Shown here piece by piece: positions 45,179 through 55,636 of a DNA stretch of 64,000 nucleotides. How positions within the stretch are numbered: position 1 is the first letter of the stretch; the number at the start of each line of letters is the position of its first letter. A program made the translations under genes and the position numbers. This DNA is from Favolaschia claudopus (Eukaryota; Basidiomycota; Agaricomycetes; Agaricales; Mycenaceae). The stretch covers positions 2,728,001 to 2,792,000 of the forward strand of contig JAWWNJ010000005.1 of NCBI GenBank assembly GCA_037176885.1, read 5' to 3'. The notes below the pieces were generated by a model. The model did not search any database. It worked only from the letters and a program-made list of their open reading frames with translations, and was not told the origin of the DNA.

Positions 45179-46137
45179 TCACCAATCGAATGTAGTGTCA
45201 AAATTGTGAGCTGCAGACACAGGCACTTTAGTCTTGCAATACGGACACCTCGTCCCCGTAGTGGAATCGCCATAAATTATCGCGGCCATGAAAATGACAG
45301 CGCCGGCAGTAACCTGGCGGCTCCCAAGACGGTAAACCGAGGATTCACGATTTTGTATACGATAGTGATGTGACAAAACAATGCGCATTATTTCTGCATT
45401 GCCGTCGAAAATTTCCCGGAGCTCTTCCACGAAAGCCTAAAGGCGGCGATGAGTTCACTGAAATCACATCACAAATTCCGATTCGGCCACTTACTCTAGC
45501 ATTTCTCCAAAGATCTAGCAATATCGGTCTGCGCTCTCCCGTCACATCGACAAGGGTGATGGTTTGGCAGGAAAGAAGTAGGCGCGGAATCACAAGGAAA
45601 GGGATAGTGAGAAGAGGAACCAAACCAAGGCGGTGCACCAGATCGAGGGGGCCTGGAAGCCACAAGGCCATTAACGCACAGTACATGACAAAGAGCACCT
45701 TTTCTTTGTCGCCGACTGTGAATTCCGCAAATCGGTACGCGATGGGAAGAACCCAGTTTTCCATCGTCCTTGGTGGAATGGGTCCGAAGGCAATGATGCT
45801 ATAATGGCGGGGGTGCTGATAGTATAGATCTGCGGCGTTATTGAATGTTTGTTGCGAATTCAAGGAGGTTTAGACAACTTACTTCCATGGACGGCTGTCT
45901 CGACGACCGGATTATAAATTCGTGGCCCTTCACCTTGGCCACCTTGACCCCCCAGATACATGGCGCTACCGCCGGGCCCTCCGGTCCCACCTGCGAGGAG
46001 GTTAGTCCGAAGGGGACAGCATTGAACATATCCGTACCTCTGATCAGCATGACGGGCTTGGGCAGATTCTCCCCGGGCCCTTCTGCTGGGCTTCCAGTGA
46101 ACCAATTCCATATGCTTCCCCATGAGCCGCGAAACAT
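45179..46137 (-). CDS. Glycine-rich protein with ubiquitin-like domain
   Basis: Four exons (46038-46137, 45883-45990, 45495-45829, 45179-45436) join in phase to 266 residues. The N-terminus MFRGSWGSIWNWFTGSP is followed by a collagen-like GGTGGPGGSAMYLGGQGGQG. Then come VLPIAYRFAEFTVGDKEKV and two hydrophobic segments (about residues 105-155, rich in Leu and Pro) that could be membrane helices. ITLVDVTGERRPILLDLWRN starts a domain like the fungal ubiquitin-like fold found in many Agaricomycete proteins, continued by VYRLGSRQVTAGAVIFMAAI. A C-terminal CPYC knuckle closes it. The family is large and uncharacterised as far as I know. The domain match is from memory of its pattern, not from a search. 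Confidence 0.65.
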
Positions 46138-46849
46138 TAGTGGCCTGTCCGGTACCAAGAATTAGAAGTACGATGTGGTAGTCGGAGAGAGAACCGAGGA
46201 GCATGCTGCATTGACAGTCGTTGAATACAGCAATTCGGAATTCCTGTAAATATACATATTTGGATATCACCAAAAAGATTTCGCACTGCCCGAACAAAGA
46301 AATCCACGTCCCGGTCCTTCCTTTTTAACCTACGCCCACCAAACGCTCACCAGGGCGCATCCCAAGAGTCGTGAGATTCGGCGGAATTGGGGGGCGGCAA
46401 GGGGCCAAGGGCACTGGGAGGGTGTGAAAATTGATCATGATGGATGCCGAAATTCGTTATGATGAGATCAAACGTTTTTGAGTGGTGCCGGCTGGTCCCC
46501 GTCAAGTCCCGGTCAAGTCCCGGTCCTTCCTTGCTCTTTTCTCAAGTTCCTCCCCTGGCTTGTGCTTGCTCACCGGCCCTTTCGAGCTCGTGTACAAGCT
46601 ATCAAAGCAGAGCTCTACAGCCTCGTTTGATATCAGCGGCTCCCAGTCTTCCCGTGTCCTAAGCCTTTCGCCTTTCCTCTGAAGTCTGCACTGCGATGCG
46701 TAACGCGCGGTGTGCTCCCGCCGCGCTCCATAATGGCACATCAGTCGACTGGGTTCTGTGTCCAATCAATTCCACTGGTGTGTCGATGAGAACCCAAGGC
46801 TGTGGCATTGGCAAAGCTAATCATCACTCCGTGAAGTTTTCCCCTGCTC
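46138..46849. other. Intergenic region
   Basis: Presumed promoter of the glycine-rich gene. A CCCGTCAAGTCCCGGTCAAG direct duplication is near 46498-46520. No supported gene. Confidence 0.4.
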
Positions 46850-47220
46850 GCGTTCTTGAAGCCAGAGCGAGCCCATTGCTCAGTGCCGCTCATGACGTAT
46901 GTTCAGCATCTGTGTCTGCGGTGGGATACGGTGTGTTTCTCCCGAGTGCCTCAGGCGTCGTCTGGTCCAGCTGGCAAAAGACTTCAAGTTTTTCCGTATG
47001 GTCTTGGGAACAATACTTCAAGGCTTTGGATGGTCTCCGTCTTCGAATCTCCTCGGCTTGGATGTGTGAATCGAGTGGCGGCCTCGAAATATCAACCACT
47101 AACAGCACCTCAATCGGGATCGGCAAATCGCTTGACGCTCCTCCTGCTCGTCATTATGTCTGGGATGTGGTACCCAAATTAGTTTCTCTCCAAGATCGCA
47201 AGATCGCACACTCTGGCCAA
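46850..47220. repeat. Duplicated upstream segment of kinase C
   Basis: Diverged copy of about 33570-33960 upstream of kinase B. It continues into the promoter module and the kinase gene, so the duplication unit included at least 500 bp of upstream sequence. Confidence 0.6.
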
Positions 47221-47233
47221 CTCGAGCTCGTTC

Positions 47234-47324
47234 TGGACTCGGGCACGCCGGCGCAAAAATTGAGACAGACATGAAAAAAATCTGAGACTCGATTGAAAGT
47301 CTCACTCTCCCGACGCTCATAAAA
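47234..47324 (+). promoter_or_regulatory. Kinase-family promoter module, kinase C
   Basis: GGACTCGGGCACGCCGGCGC precedes TTGAGACAGACATG, the inverted repeat TGAGACT (47283-47289) / AGTCTCA (47298-47304), and CATAAAA at 47318-47324. Spacing is the same as in kinase B. Confidence 0.8.
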
Positions 47325-47437
47325 CACCTCTGCTTTCGTCGACCATTTCTCACTCAAATTCGCCTTCTGCTTTACTTCGTTCTTGACAACAACACCAACC
47401 TCTTCGCTTTCTATAACACCACTTGTTATCTTCAAAC

Positions 47438-49001
47438 ATGCCTCGCATCACCCAGTCGTCTTCGATTCCCAATATGACGGGTTCCCTTGTTGACGGAGGC
47501 AGCCTTCGTCTCATCCAGCACATTGGTACCGGCGCCTTTGGCGCTGTTTACATGGGCCAGGAGAATTCTTCTTCCTCCTCGCCCTCATCTTCGACTTCGA
47601 CTTCTTCCTCTCCCCGTCCTTCCCTTTTCGCAGTCAAGTGTCTCATTCACCACCGTCCCGATTCTCCCGCCGCGAAGCTCCAAGCCCGGGAGTTCGACCT
47701 ACACGAACGCGCCTCAGGTCACGAAAACATCGTCTCTTTCCATCGTACATTCTGCGACCCCGGATTCGTGTACTTCGTCATGGAGTACGTCGAGGGAACT
47801 GACATGTACGCCGCGATGCTCGACGGCGTGTATCACCGCGAAACGGCCCTCATCAAGAACACTTTCGCGGGCCTTGTCGACGCTCTCATTTTCTGCCACT
47901 CGCAGGGCGTCTACCACCGCGACCTGAAGCCGGAGAACGTGCTGGTCGATGCGAACGGCGGGAACCCCAGGCTGACGGACTTCGGGCTGGCAACGGACCG
48001 AGCTGTCTGCACGGACATGGGTTGTGGAAGTGGCTCGTACATGGCGCCGGGTGTGTTTCTCTCTTCTCATTCTCGTGCCTCCATTTACTCATCGCATCGA
48101 CACAGAGATATTCAGCAGCTCCGGCTCCACGTACTACCTCGCTGCCGACGCAGACGCTTGGGCCCTCTCCATCATCCTCATCAACCTCGTCACCGCGATG
48201 ATGCCTTGGATCACCGCCCAGAAGCGCGACGGCGCGTGGCGGGACTTCAAGGTCGACCCCGAATTCCTCCGCGAAATCCTCCCCATTTCCGCCTCGCTCA
48301 ACGACCTCCTCGTTCGTTGTCTCCGCGTCGACCCTATCCATCGGCCCTCGCTCGACGAGATGCGGAGCGAGGTGCTGGCGATGCAACACCTTTATATGAG
48401 TGACGCGGAGTTGCGCAAAGCCAGCAACGGGGTGAGGCGGTGTGCGGAGGGGAAGCAGGTCGGGAAGCGGACGCCGCCGCAGGATCTGTGTCGGGAGTGT
48501 GGGATGTCTGCTTCTGAGTGTCGGAGTAGCAGGGAGAGCGGGTCCATGAGCGGATATTTCTCGATGCTGGCAAGGGAGCAGGAGATTCGGTGGGGGAAGG
48601 ACGATGCAGGGAGCTTTGTGCCTGCCGTTCGCGAAATTATTGACTCCCTCCTCGACGACGACGACGTGCTCGAGCCGCCGATAGCTCCGTTTGCGTATCC
48701 GTCGGCATCTTCGTCGTTGACGGATAGTCTCTCTGGGCGCCCGCCGCTGGGACCGGTGCACATCCGTGTGCGTCTTTCGCCTGGACCGTCGCCCTTGTCC
48801 TCGTCGCTGGATCTGGATGACGGGGTGATCATCGGAGCCGGGAAGAAGCGAAAGTCTTCCAGTTCTAGCAGCAAGATGAAGAAATTCCTCCGTCGTATTG
48901 GTACGTGGAGGAATCGTACCTCACAGGTGAGGCTTCTTTGGTTCCTCTTGCGCTTGCGTCGTTCTGATTCGCTTTTCCAGAGCGTGGACTCTTCTTTGTG
49001 A
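47438..49001 (+). CDS. Ran1/Vhs1-like Ser/Thr protein kinase (kinase C)
   Basis: Exons 47438-48050 and 48106-49001 give 502 residues. It is nearly identical to kinase B across the catalytic domain (GTGAFGAVYM, AVKCL, YHRDLKPENVL, TDFGLAT, split MAPE) and differs most in the Ser/Thr insert between glycine loop and lysine, which is longer here (SSSSSPSSSTSTSSSPRPS). PISASLNDLLVRCLRVDP places it in the Ran1-like group. The tail has CRECGMSASEC, REQEIRWG, PPIAPFAYPS and a basic end KMKKFLRRIGTWRN. A possible last intron, 48927-48980 (54 nt), is again a stop-free multiple of three. All catalytic residues are present. Confidence 0.9.
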
Positions 49002-49810
49002 TACCATGAAAAGACCTTTCAAAAAACATGAGATAAAACGAAAAAATACCCAAAACTGTCATATTGTGCTCAGGAGAGAGGCGTGTGCGAGAGGAGTTGT
49101 ATATGTACCCTATGTATATACCCAAATACAATGCACTTCTTTTCCTCTCCTTCTGGCTGGACTTCGACGAATCTTTTCACAATGTGACATATTGTGACAT
49201 TGTCACACTTGCTCGTTTCTTACTCACCACCATTTCTCGCCTGCCCTCATCTTCAACGCCCCGGGAGCTCTTGCCTCAATCGTCTGTCTACCCATGCGAT
49301 GTGTCAGCGCTCACTCCGCGGCTTGTTCGTCCCGACAATATGGCTGAGAGCGGCTCAGCGAGCCTCCAAATTTCTTGCCACTTGCTGTGGCAACGTCCTC
49401 AGGCTCAGATCTTCAACCTGAATCTGAGCCTACTCAGTCGAGCGAGGGCTGTTATTGGTGCTTGTTCTCGATGGCGATCAAAGGCGACCGTCCCTGGATG
49501 TGTGAAACACTCGAAGACTCGAATTCACGAAAATTCTTCCGCCACAATGCACATCACTACCCGCTCTTATTCGGGGACAATACTCCTACTACACTGCCAC
49601 CTACGACGCCTACCTCTGGGACATCCAGTCTTTTAGAGTCAAATCTCAAGCCACAGTCATGAAGACTTCTCTCGCTGCATCTCAATCCCGACACAAATAA
49701 TCAAATGTTCTCCGTGATCTCCTACCCGTCGATGATGTCTGGAATATGCATGCCCAATTCTTTCCTATCCAAGAAAACGCACAGTCTGGGCAGCACGAGC
49801 TCGCTCTGGA
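49002..49810. other. Intergenic region between kinases C and D
   Basis: 49150-49370 duplicates the 3' flank of kinase B (35890-36110). Frames of up to 190 codons on the plus strand are low in family character and overlap this duplicated non-coding flank, so I do not call them. Confidence 0.5.
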
Positions 49811-49895
49811 CTCGGGTAGACCGGCGCAAAAAATGAGACAGACACCAAAATTCTGAGACTTGGGCAAAAGTCTCACTCCCTGAAGAGCCATAAAA
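49809..49895 (+). promoter_or_regulatory. Kinase-family promoter module, kinase D
   Basis: ACTCGGGTAGACCGGCGCAA precedes AATGAGACAGACACC, the 8-bp inverted repeat TGAGACTT (49854-49861) / AAGTCTCA (49868-49875), and CATAAAA at 49889-49895. The coding region of kinase D is more diverged than B and C, yet the module is kept. Confidence 0.8.
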
Positions 49896-49999
49896 TGCGC
49901 CTTCGTCGCCTCTTTCCTCACTCAAATTTGCTTTCTGCTTTACTTCGTTCTTCGCAACAACTTCGCCTTCTACTGTTCTTACTTGTTTGCAATTTCGTC

Positions 50000-51434
50000 A
50001 TGTCTCGGACCACTCAATCTTCGTTCATCCCTAATATGCTGGGTGCTGTCGTCGACCAGGGCAGCCTACGATTGACGAAGCATATCGGCACCGGTGCATT
50101 CGGTTCCGTTTACATGGCCCAGGATCATTCCTCGTTTACCTCGTCATCGTCGTCTTTGTCGTCCTGCTCGTCGTCGTCATCCTCCGGCCGCCCCTCCGTC
50201 TACGCAGTAAAATGCCTCCTCCGCCACCATGACGACTCCACGGACGCAAAACATCAAGCTGAAGAACGCAGTCTCCACGAGCGTGTGTCGTGCCACCCCA
50301 ATGTCGTCTCCTTCCATCACGCCTTCCACGACACCCAGCTTATGTACTTCGTCCTGGAGTACGTCGCGGGGACTGACATGTACACCGCGGTTCTCGACGG
50401 CGTCTACCACCGCGACACACCTTTGATCAAGCGCACCTTCGCGGGTGTCCTTGATGCCGTGCGGTTTTGTCATTCCCAGGGCGTCTACCATCGGGATTTG
50501 AAGCCTGAAAACGTGCTGGTGGATGCGAACGGCGGGAACCCCAGGCTGACGGACTTTGGGTTGGCGACGGATCAGGCGGTGTGCACAGATATGAGCTGCG
50601 GGAGTGGTTCCTACATGGCGCCGGGTATGTCCTTGTCTTTTTCGTTCTTCGTTCTTCGTCGTTGATATCGATTCTTCAGAGATCTTCAGCACCTCCGGCT
50701 CGACATCCTATCAGGGCGCGCACGCCGACGCCTGGGCGCTCACAATTCTCCTCATCAACCTCGTCTCCGCTATGGAGCCTTGGCGTAAAGCCGAGGTGCA
50801 AGACGGGCAGTGGAAGGAATTCCTTGCGAACCCTGACTTTCTCCGCGAGATCATCCCCATCTCCAGCCCGCTCAACGACCTCCTCATGCGCTGCTTGCGC
50901 GTCGACCCCGCTGGCCGCCCTTCGCTCACCGAAATGCTCCACGAATTCCTTGGGATGAAGCATTTGTACATGAGCGAAGCAGAGCTCCTGACCGTGAGCC
51001 ATGCGGTGCGGTGGTGCGCGGACGGTGTCAGGTGGGGGAAGCGGACGCCGCCGCAGCCCCAATGTCGTGAATGTGGGTTGTCTGAGTGCGACAGTGATAG
51101 CGGGTACTCCTCTATTCGCCAGCGCGAGGAGGAGGAGATTCGCTGGGGGTTGGGGGGCTTCGTGCACGCTGAGTCTTCCGACGAGCTCCACCCCCCGATG
51201 GCTCCGTTCGTATATCCGTCACCGTCCTCTTCGGTGACAGATTGCTCCTCTACACGCGTGGGATATGCAGGGCAGGTGCGGGTACAGGTGCATGTCCGCC
51301 TTTCGCCCGTGCCGTCACCATTATCCTCTTGCTTGGATTCGGAGGAGAACGAGATGGCTGGAGGCGGGAAGGGGAAGGCACCCAGCAGCAAGCTGAAAAA
51401 ATTCATGCGTCGTATGGGTACGTGGCGGAAGTGA
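50000..51434 (+). CDS. Ran1/Vhs1-like Ser/Thr protein kinase (kinase D)
   Basis: Exons 50000-50624 and 50680-51434 give 459 residues, with the intron again splitting the Glu codon of MAPE. It has GTGAFGSVYM, YAVKCL, YHRDLKPENVL and TDFGLAT, so it should be active. The Ser-rich insert before the lysine is the longest clean one (SSSSSLSSCSSSSSSGRPS). PISSPLNDLLMRCLRVDPAG is the Ran1-group motif. The tail is shorter but keeps CRECGLSEC, EEEIRWG, PPMAPFVYPSPSSS and the basic end LKKFMRRMGTWRK. An upstream in-frame ATG at 49895 exists, but it coincides with the TATA-like box, so 50000 is the better start. Confidence 0.9.
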
Positions 51435-53098
51435 TTCATAGCTCGATGACAGTACGGGGTGCGTATTCCCTTCTCCATCTTCCGTTTGTCTCTCAGTCTG
51501 ACCCTCTTCCTCCAGGGCGACGTATTGCCTTTCTACGATACCCACGAAAAATGCAAAAACATCTTATAACAAAAAAAATACATATCTTTGTAGCTTGAGG
51601 AGCGGAGTGTACGAGATAAATTGGCTGTTCGCGATTTTTCGTCTACGTACTTACTTGAATTCGTACTTGATCCTCCTCACCTCGCCACTTATAAAGTGAC
51701 TTTCAGCACGTCACGTTGTGACTCCTCCCTTTTCTCTGCTTTTCATCATCGTAGTTTCGCTGGCGAGCTCTGCGTATACATGAACTGCCTAAAACGACGA
51801 CTGGGATGGTTACACTTACGCCGCATTGCTCGAAAGAGTCACTCCTCGCCCGTCCATAGGGGGCATCACTGCCAATCTGAGCTCTCAAGATCTGCCAAAT
51901 CTCGAAGTGCTTGTACTATGCAGCAGCCAACCCTCAGGATTGTCTACACACCCCTTTGACTCGGCTGCGCTGGGTGTAGGAGGATCTGGCGGCAATAATT
52001 TTCATGGCTGCTTCTCGACGGTTTGCCTTGTCCGTCTACCGCTGGCCAGTAGCGTACCAGTGGAGGCATGAAGCCCCTTCCCCGCGTTATGTACCTATTC
52101 TGTGAGCTTCAGGTCCCGTTGCGTAGGACCAGACTTACAAACTGAAGCGAATCTATATTCTAGAGCTTTCGAGGCCTGGAGCTAGCGAGACTTCCTCAAC
52201 GGCGTGTACTTCACATTAATTGATTACACTCAGAAAAACGTTGAATTCAGGCCCTTCTATGTTCACATGAGGCTGCTCCCGACGCTCTGCCTGATTCCCC
52301 GCCGTCTCTCAGAACTCCTGTTGCCAAAAGCTGGGTTATGACGGCTGAACATTCTGCCACCACAGTCTAGTCTCTTGCACAGACTCACACTCGATAACTC
52401 GTTACAGAATTCTTCATCATGTTTTTGCGATCGCGCGCATGCAGTGGCCGACGGTCTTCAAGCTATCGTATGAGCCTCGTATCGTATTCATGCTCTAACA
52501 TTGATGGGATCCGACTCGGATTACGGCCACCAACAACCGCCCTGGCGGCCCTGAAGCTTTTCGCCTAAGGATTATAGCTGTCCCGCTTTCGCCTCGTGGA
52601 AAATTAGCCGCCGTCCCAATATCACACTGGGGAGAAACATGGTTCTACACATGACGTCGGACATATCTATATCGAGGTAGACGTTCCTTTTCGACTTCTT
52701 GGCGACACCGATAATTCGCGATAAGCTTGAACGCTTTCAAAATACGTCAGCTGATAGATCCCGCTGTTAATAAAATCGGCAGCGGAACTGATTTTCGGAA
52801 ACCTGCCCCAAGATTATCAGTTAAGCAAACTTGTGGCGTCTTGTATGCCGCGACGCCGACCACGGAATGGCTTGCCTCTGGTAAAAATGAAGCCAGTCGA
52901 TCAGACTGTCAGCAATTCTGATTCCTTCCCCACCACGGCTGCTCGCACGCAAAAAGGCACGTTGTCGGTAACGCATGAGTATATACCTGGCACGGTGGCG
53001 TAATCGAGTCAACTTTCTTGCTCGCTGTCGTCCTCCCACACTCTTTGCTCCGCTGCCATCCTCCCCGAGCAATTGACGACTGGACGACATAGTCGTAG
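51435..53098. other. Gene-poor spacer
   Basis: 51435-51960 is the 3' flank of kinase D with weak similarity to the flanks of B and C. I see no RNA gene, transposon end or supported coding region in the remaining 1.1 kb. Confidence 0.45.
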
Positions 53099-53756
53099 AT
53101 GCCCGCCCCCGACGCTCTTGCTGACTCGGAATCTAATGCTCGGCGGGTACTCCTATGTCTGGACATCCAGGCCGGCGTTCTCTCCGCCCCTCCGAAAGGC
53201 GTCCCGTCCGCAAACACGCTTCGCCAAAATCTCGCAGCAGTGCTGGCAGCGGCGCGGGGTGCGAGCCAGCCGCCGCTCATCATCCACGTGCGCAACGCGG
53301 GGGACTTCGGGGACGTCGACGAGCCCTCAAGTACGGGCTGGCAATTGGTGCACACACCCCTCCAAAACGAGCCAGTAGTCGACAAACGCAAAAACAACGC
53401 GTTTGCGAGCACGAAACTTGGCGATCTCATCCCTTTGGACGCGGAAATTGTCATTGTGGGGTTACAGTCTGACTTTTCCGTTCGAGCAAGTAAGTTTGTT
53501 CATCTCCGCGTGTAGACTGAGCTGACCGTGCCTTCCTTTTTGGTAATCATAAGCTTGTAGCGCGGCACTGGGGCGAGGGAATGAGGTGTTGTTGATCCAC
53601 GGTGCGCACGGCACGTACGATCGGCTTGAAGTGCTGTACGGTGGGGGTATCACTCCCGCGGCGCAAATCGAGGAAGAGATCGAGGGCGAGCTTCAGGAAG
53701 CTGGCGTCCATCTATTGGAAATGAAGGATCTGAGTGCCATCTTTGACGATCGGTAG
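53099..53756 (+). CDS. Isochorismatase-like cysteine hydrolase
   Basis: Exons 53099-53489 and 53554-53756 give 197 residues. The fold signatures are VLLCLDIQAGVL near residue 20 (catalytic Asp), VVDKRKNNAFAST (catalytic Lys) and VIVGLQSDFSVRATCSAAL with the nucleophilic Cys directly after the splice. Later comes GNEVLLIHGAHGTYD. The family includes isochorismatases, nicotinamidases and ureidomalonases/N-carbamoyl hydrolases; the substrate cannot be told. The protein lacks a signal peptide and should be cytosolic. It is convergent with a paralogue at 54573-55208. Confidence 0.85.
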
Positions 53757-54572
53757 GATATTGAGAATCTGCACTCAGTTTCAGGCTGCATATATGCTGT
53801 TTTGGGTCCCTCGTTGTGTTCCGCTGTATGTGCTCTCGATTCATGTCATATACCTGGTGTATCCCCGTTATCGATACGGGTATCCAAATAATGTTAGTAT
53901 ATCGAATATATGTACCATATCTTGAACATACAATCACCATTAGCTCCGAAGTTGTACCCGAGAAGTTGTCTCAATATACCTACTCCGCAGGTACCGGGTT
54001 ACTATGCATAGATCAGCTTGGACCGACATATTATTTTTAGCTCACGAGCAGCTATCAAAGTAGAACTCGGTTGAAAAACTCGTCCAGTCAGTCGAAATTT
54101 TATCTGCCGCCCCAATTCTCTTCTCCAAGGTCGAGCTACCGCCGGCTGATCGATCACACACAAGTTCACAAATCGAAGACCAACAAGAGCCAAAAAAAAT
54201 CGAGTGCATTTAATACAGTGCTGGTTCTGTGATCGTAGTGAGCATTCGAATGTACAAATCAATAGCAGCAATAATTTGATGTAATGTAAGATTGTGTCCG
54301 TCCAAATCACAATGGCTCGCGTGTCCCAGAGCGTCCGGCGTATAATTAAGTCCTGTGCACGTATGCCGACCAAAATCCGTTGTTCTCTCGACATGGATGC
54401 CGACGCACAAACAACCTCATTCCCAAGAAGGAAATAAATAGGCGAAAAGATCTCGAGACTTGGTGGCGGATTCGTGTATATCGCCGTTTTCAGTGCGCTG
54501 TTGAAGTTGAAAAGTTATCAGCAGAAAAAGAAGAGGAATGCCGCCACTCACTGAAATGCCATAATAGCCCGT
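53757..54572. other. Spacer between the convergent hydrolase genes
   Basis: Shared 3' region of two tail-to-tail genes. It is AT-rich with an alternating ATATCGAATATATGTACCATAT-like stretch near 53900. No gene supported. Confidence 0.5.
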
Positions 54573-55208
54573 CTATCGTCCTTCAAAAATCCCAGAGAGA
54601 TATTTCATGTCTAGAACCATGACTCCGGCGTCGTCCAAGTCAGCCTCCACCTGATCACTGATTTTATGAGCCGGTGTAAGACGGCCGCTTTCTGTTATCT
54701 CTCGATGATCGTAGGTACCGTGCGCGCCGCGTATTAGCAAGACAGTGTTTCCCCTCGCTAGTGCAGCCCTGCACGCTTATCGGAGGCATATTAGCGTTCG
54801 TCCGGCACTGTCATGAAAAAAAAAACAAGCAGAAAACGCACTCGACTTGATGGCGTACTCTGACATGAGTCCAACGACAACAATTTCGGCCTCGGGCGCT
54901 ATCAGATCTTCAAGCGCCGGATTCGAAAACGCGTTACTTTTCCGGATATTCATAACGGTCTCTCCAGGCTGCGGTGCATGTAGAAGCTCCCATGTCGGCG
55001 TCCCTTCCTCGTCTAGATCTCCCTTCTCACCACAGTTGCGAAAATGGATGATACGCGGTGCCTGTTCGGAAGACGATGCCAGCCGCGCCTGCTCCAAGAC
55101 AAGTCCGATATTCTGGCGAACGGTTCGGGCGGCGGGGATGCCTTGGGGAGGGTCAGAGATGAAGCCAACTTGCTGGTTGAGCACGAGAAGGGCTCTGTGA
55201 GCGCTCAT
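54573..55208 (-). CDS. Isochorismatase-like protein with altered catalytic Asp
   Basis: Exons 54842-55208 and 54573-54775 give 189 residues from MSAHRALLVLNQQ. It parallels its neighbour: RIIHFRNCGEKGDLDEEG, MNIRKSNAFSN (Lys kept), VVVGLMSEYAIKSTCRAAL (Cys kept) and VLLIRGAHGTYD. The position of the catalytic Asp, however, reads LVLNQQVGF, with Asn where the neighbour has LCLDIQAG. That suggests lost or changed chemistry. Reading from an earlier ATG (55304) would add an unlike 32-residue leader, so 55208 is preferred. The 66-nt intron has a long A/T run. Confidence 0.8.
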
Positions 55209-55636
55209 ATCCGGAATCCCTAGCAACAGAAAAGGATGATCATGGGCGGAAGAAACAGAGCGGCCATGGCTGCAATGGATCGATTTGGACTTCGATGGAG
55301 CCAAGTTGACAGAGTTCGCACGCTTCGAACTCCGCTAACCATATTGGATCCGAAAACGTGACCAAAAGACACGACGGCCCGGCGGCCCGAGATGACCAAG
55401 CTCAGCCAAACAACCGCGTCGCGTCCACCATGTCGTGCACGAAACCGCCATGCCGCAAGCTTGCCATATGGAACGTCTGTCAAGAAGAGAGTGAGAAGAT
55501 TTGGGCTTGCTCTTTGCCGTCATCCATGAGGTACATCGCCTTACTTCCAAGCTGAAATCAGTCATTCATCTCTTCATTATTTTCGTAGCAGCCATCAATG
55601 GTAAGGATACAATGTTGGTAAGTGTTAAATCATAAC

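Noticed and set aside
47886..48761. Long minus-strand frame of 291 codons
   Set aside because: It is antisense to kinase C, with no recognisable domain. The same shadow appears opposite kinases B and D.
49064..49636. Plus-strand frame of 190 codons between kinases C and D
   Set aside because: It overlaps a duplicated non-coding flank (35890-36110), whose frame is not conserved, and shows no splice or motif support.
49895..50000. Upstream in-frame ATG of kinase D
   Set aside because: It falls in the TATA-like box of the promoter module; the paralogues all start at the equivalent of 50000.
55208..55304. Upstream in-frame ATG of the minus-strand isochorismatase-like gene
   Set aside because: The extra 32 residues have no counterpart in the neighbouring paralogue or the family.
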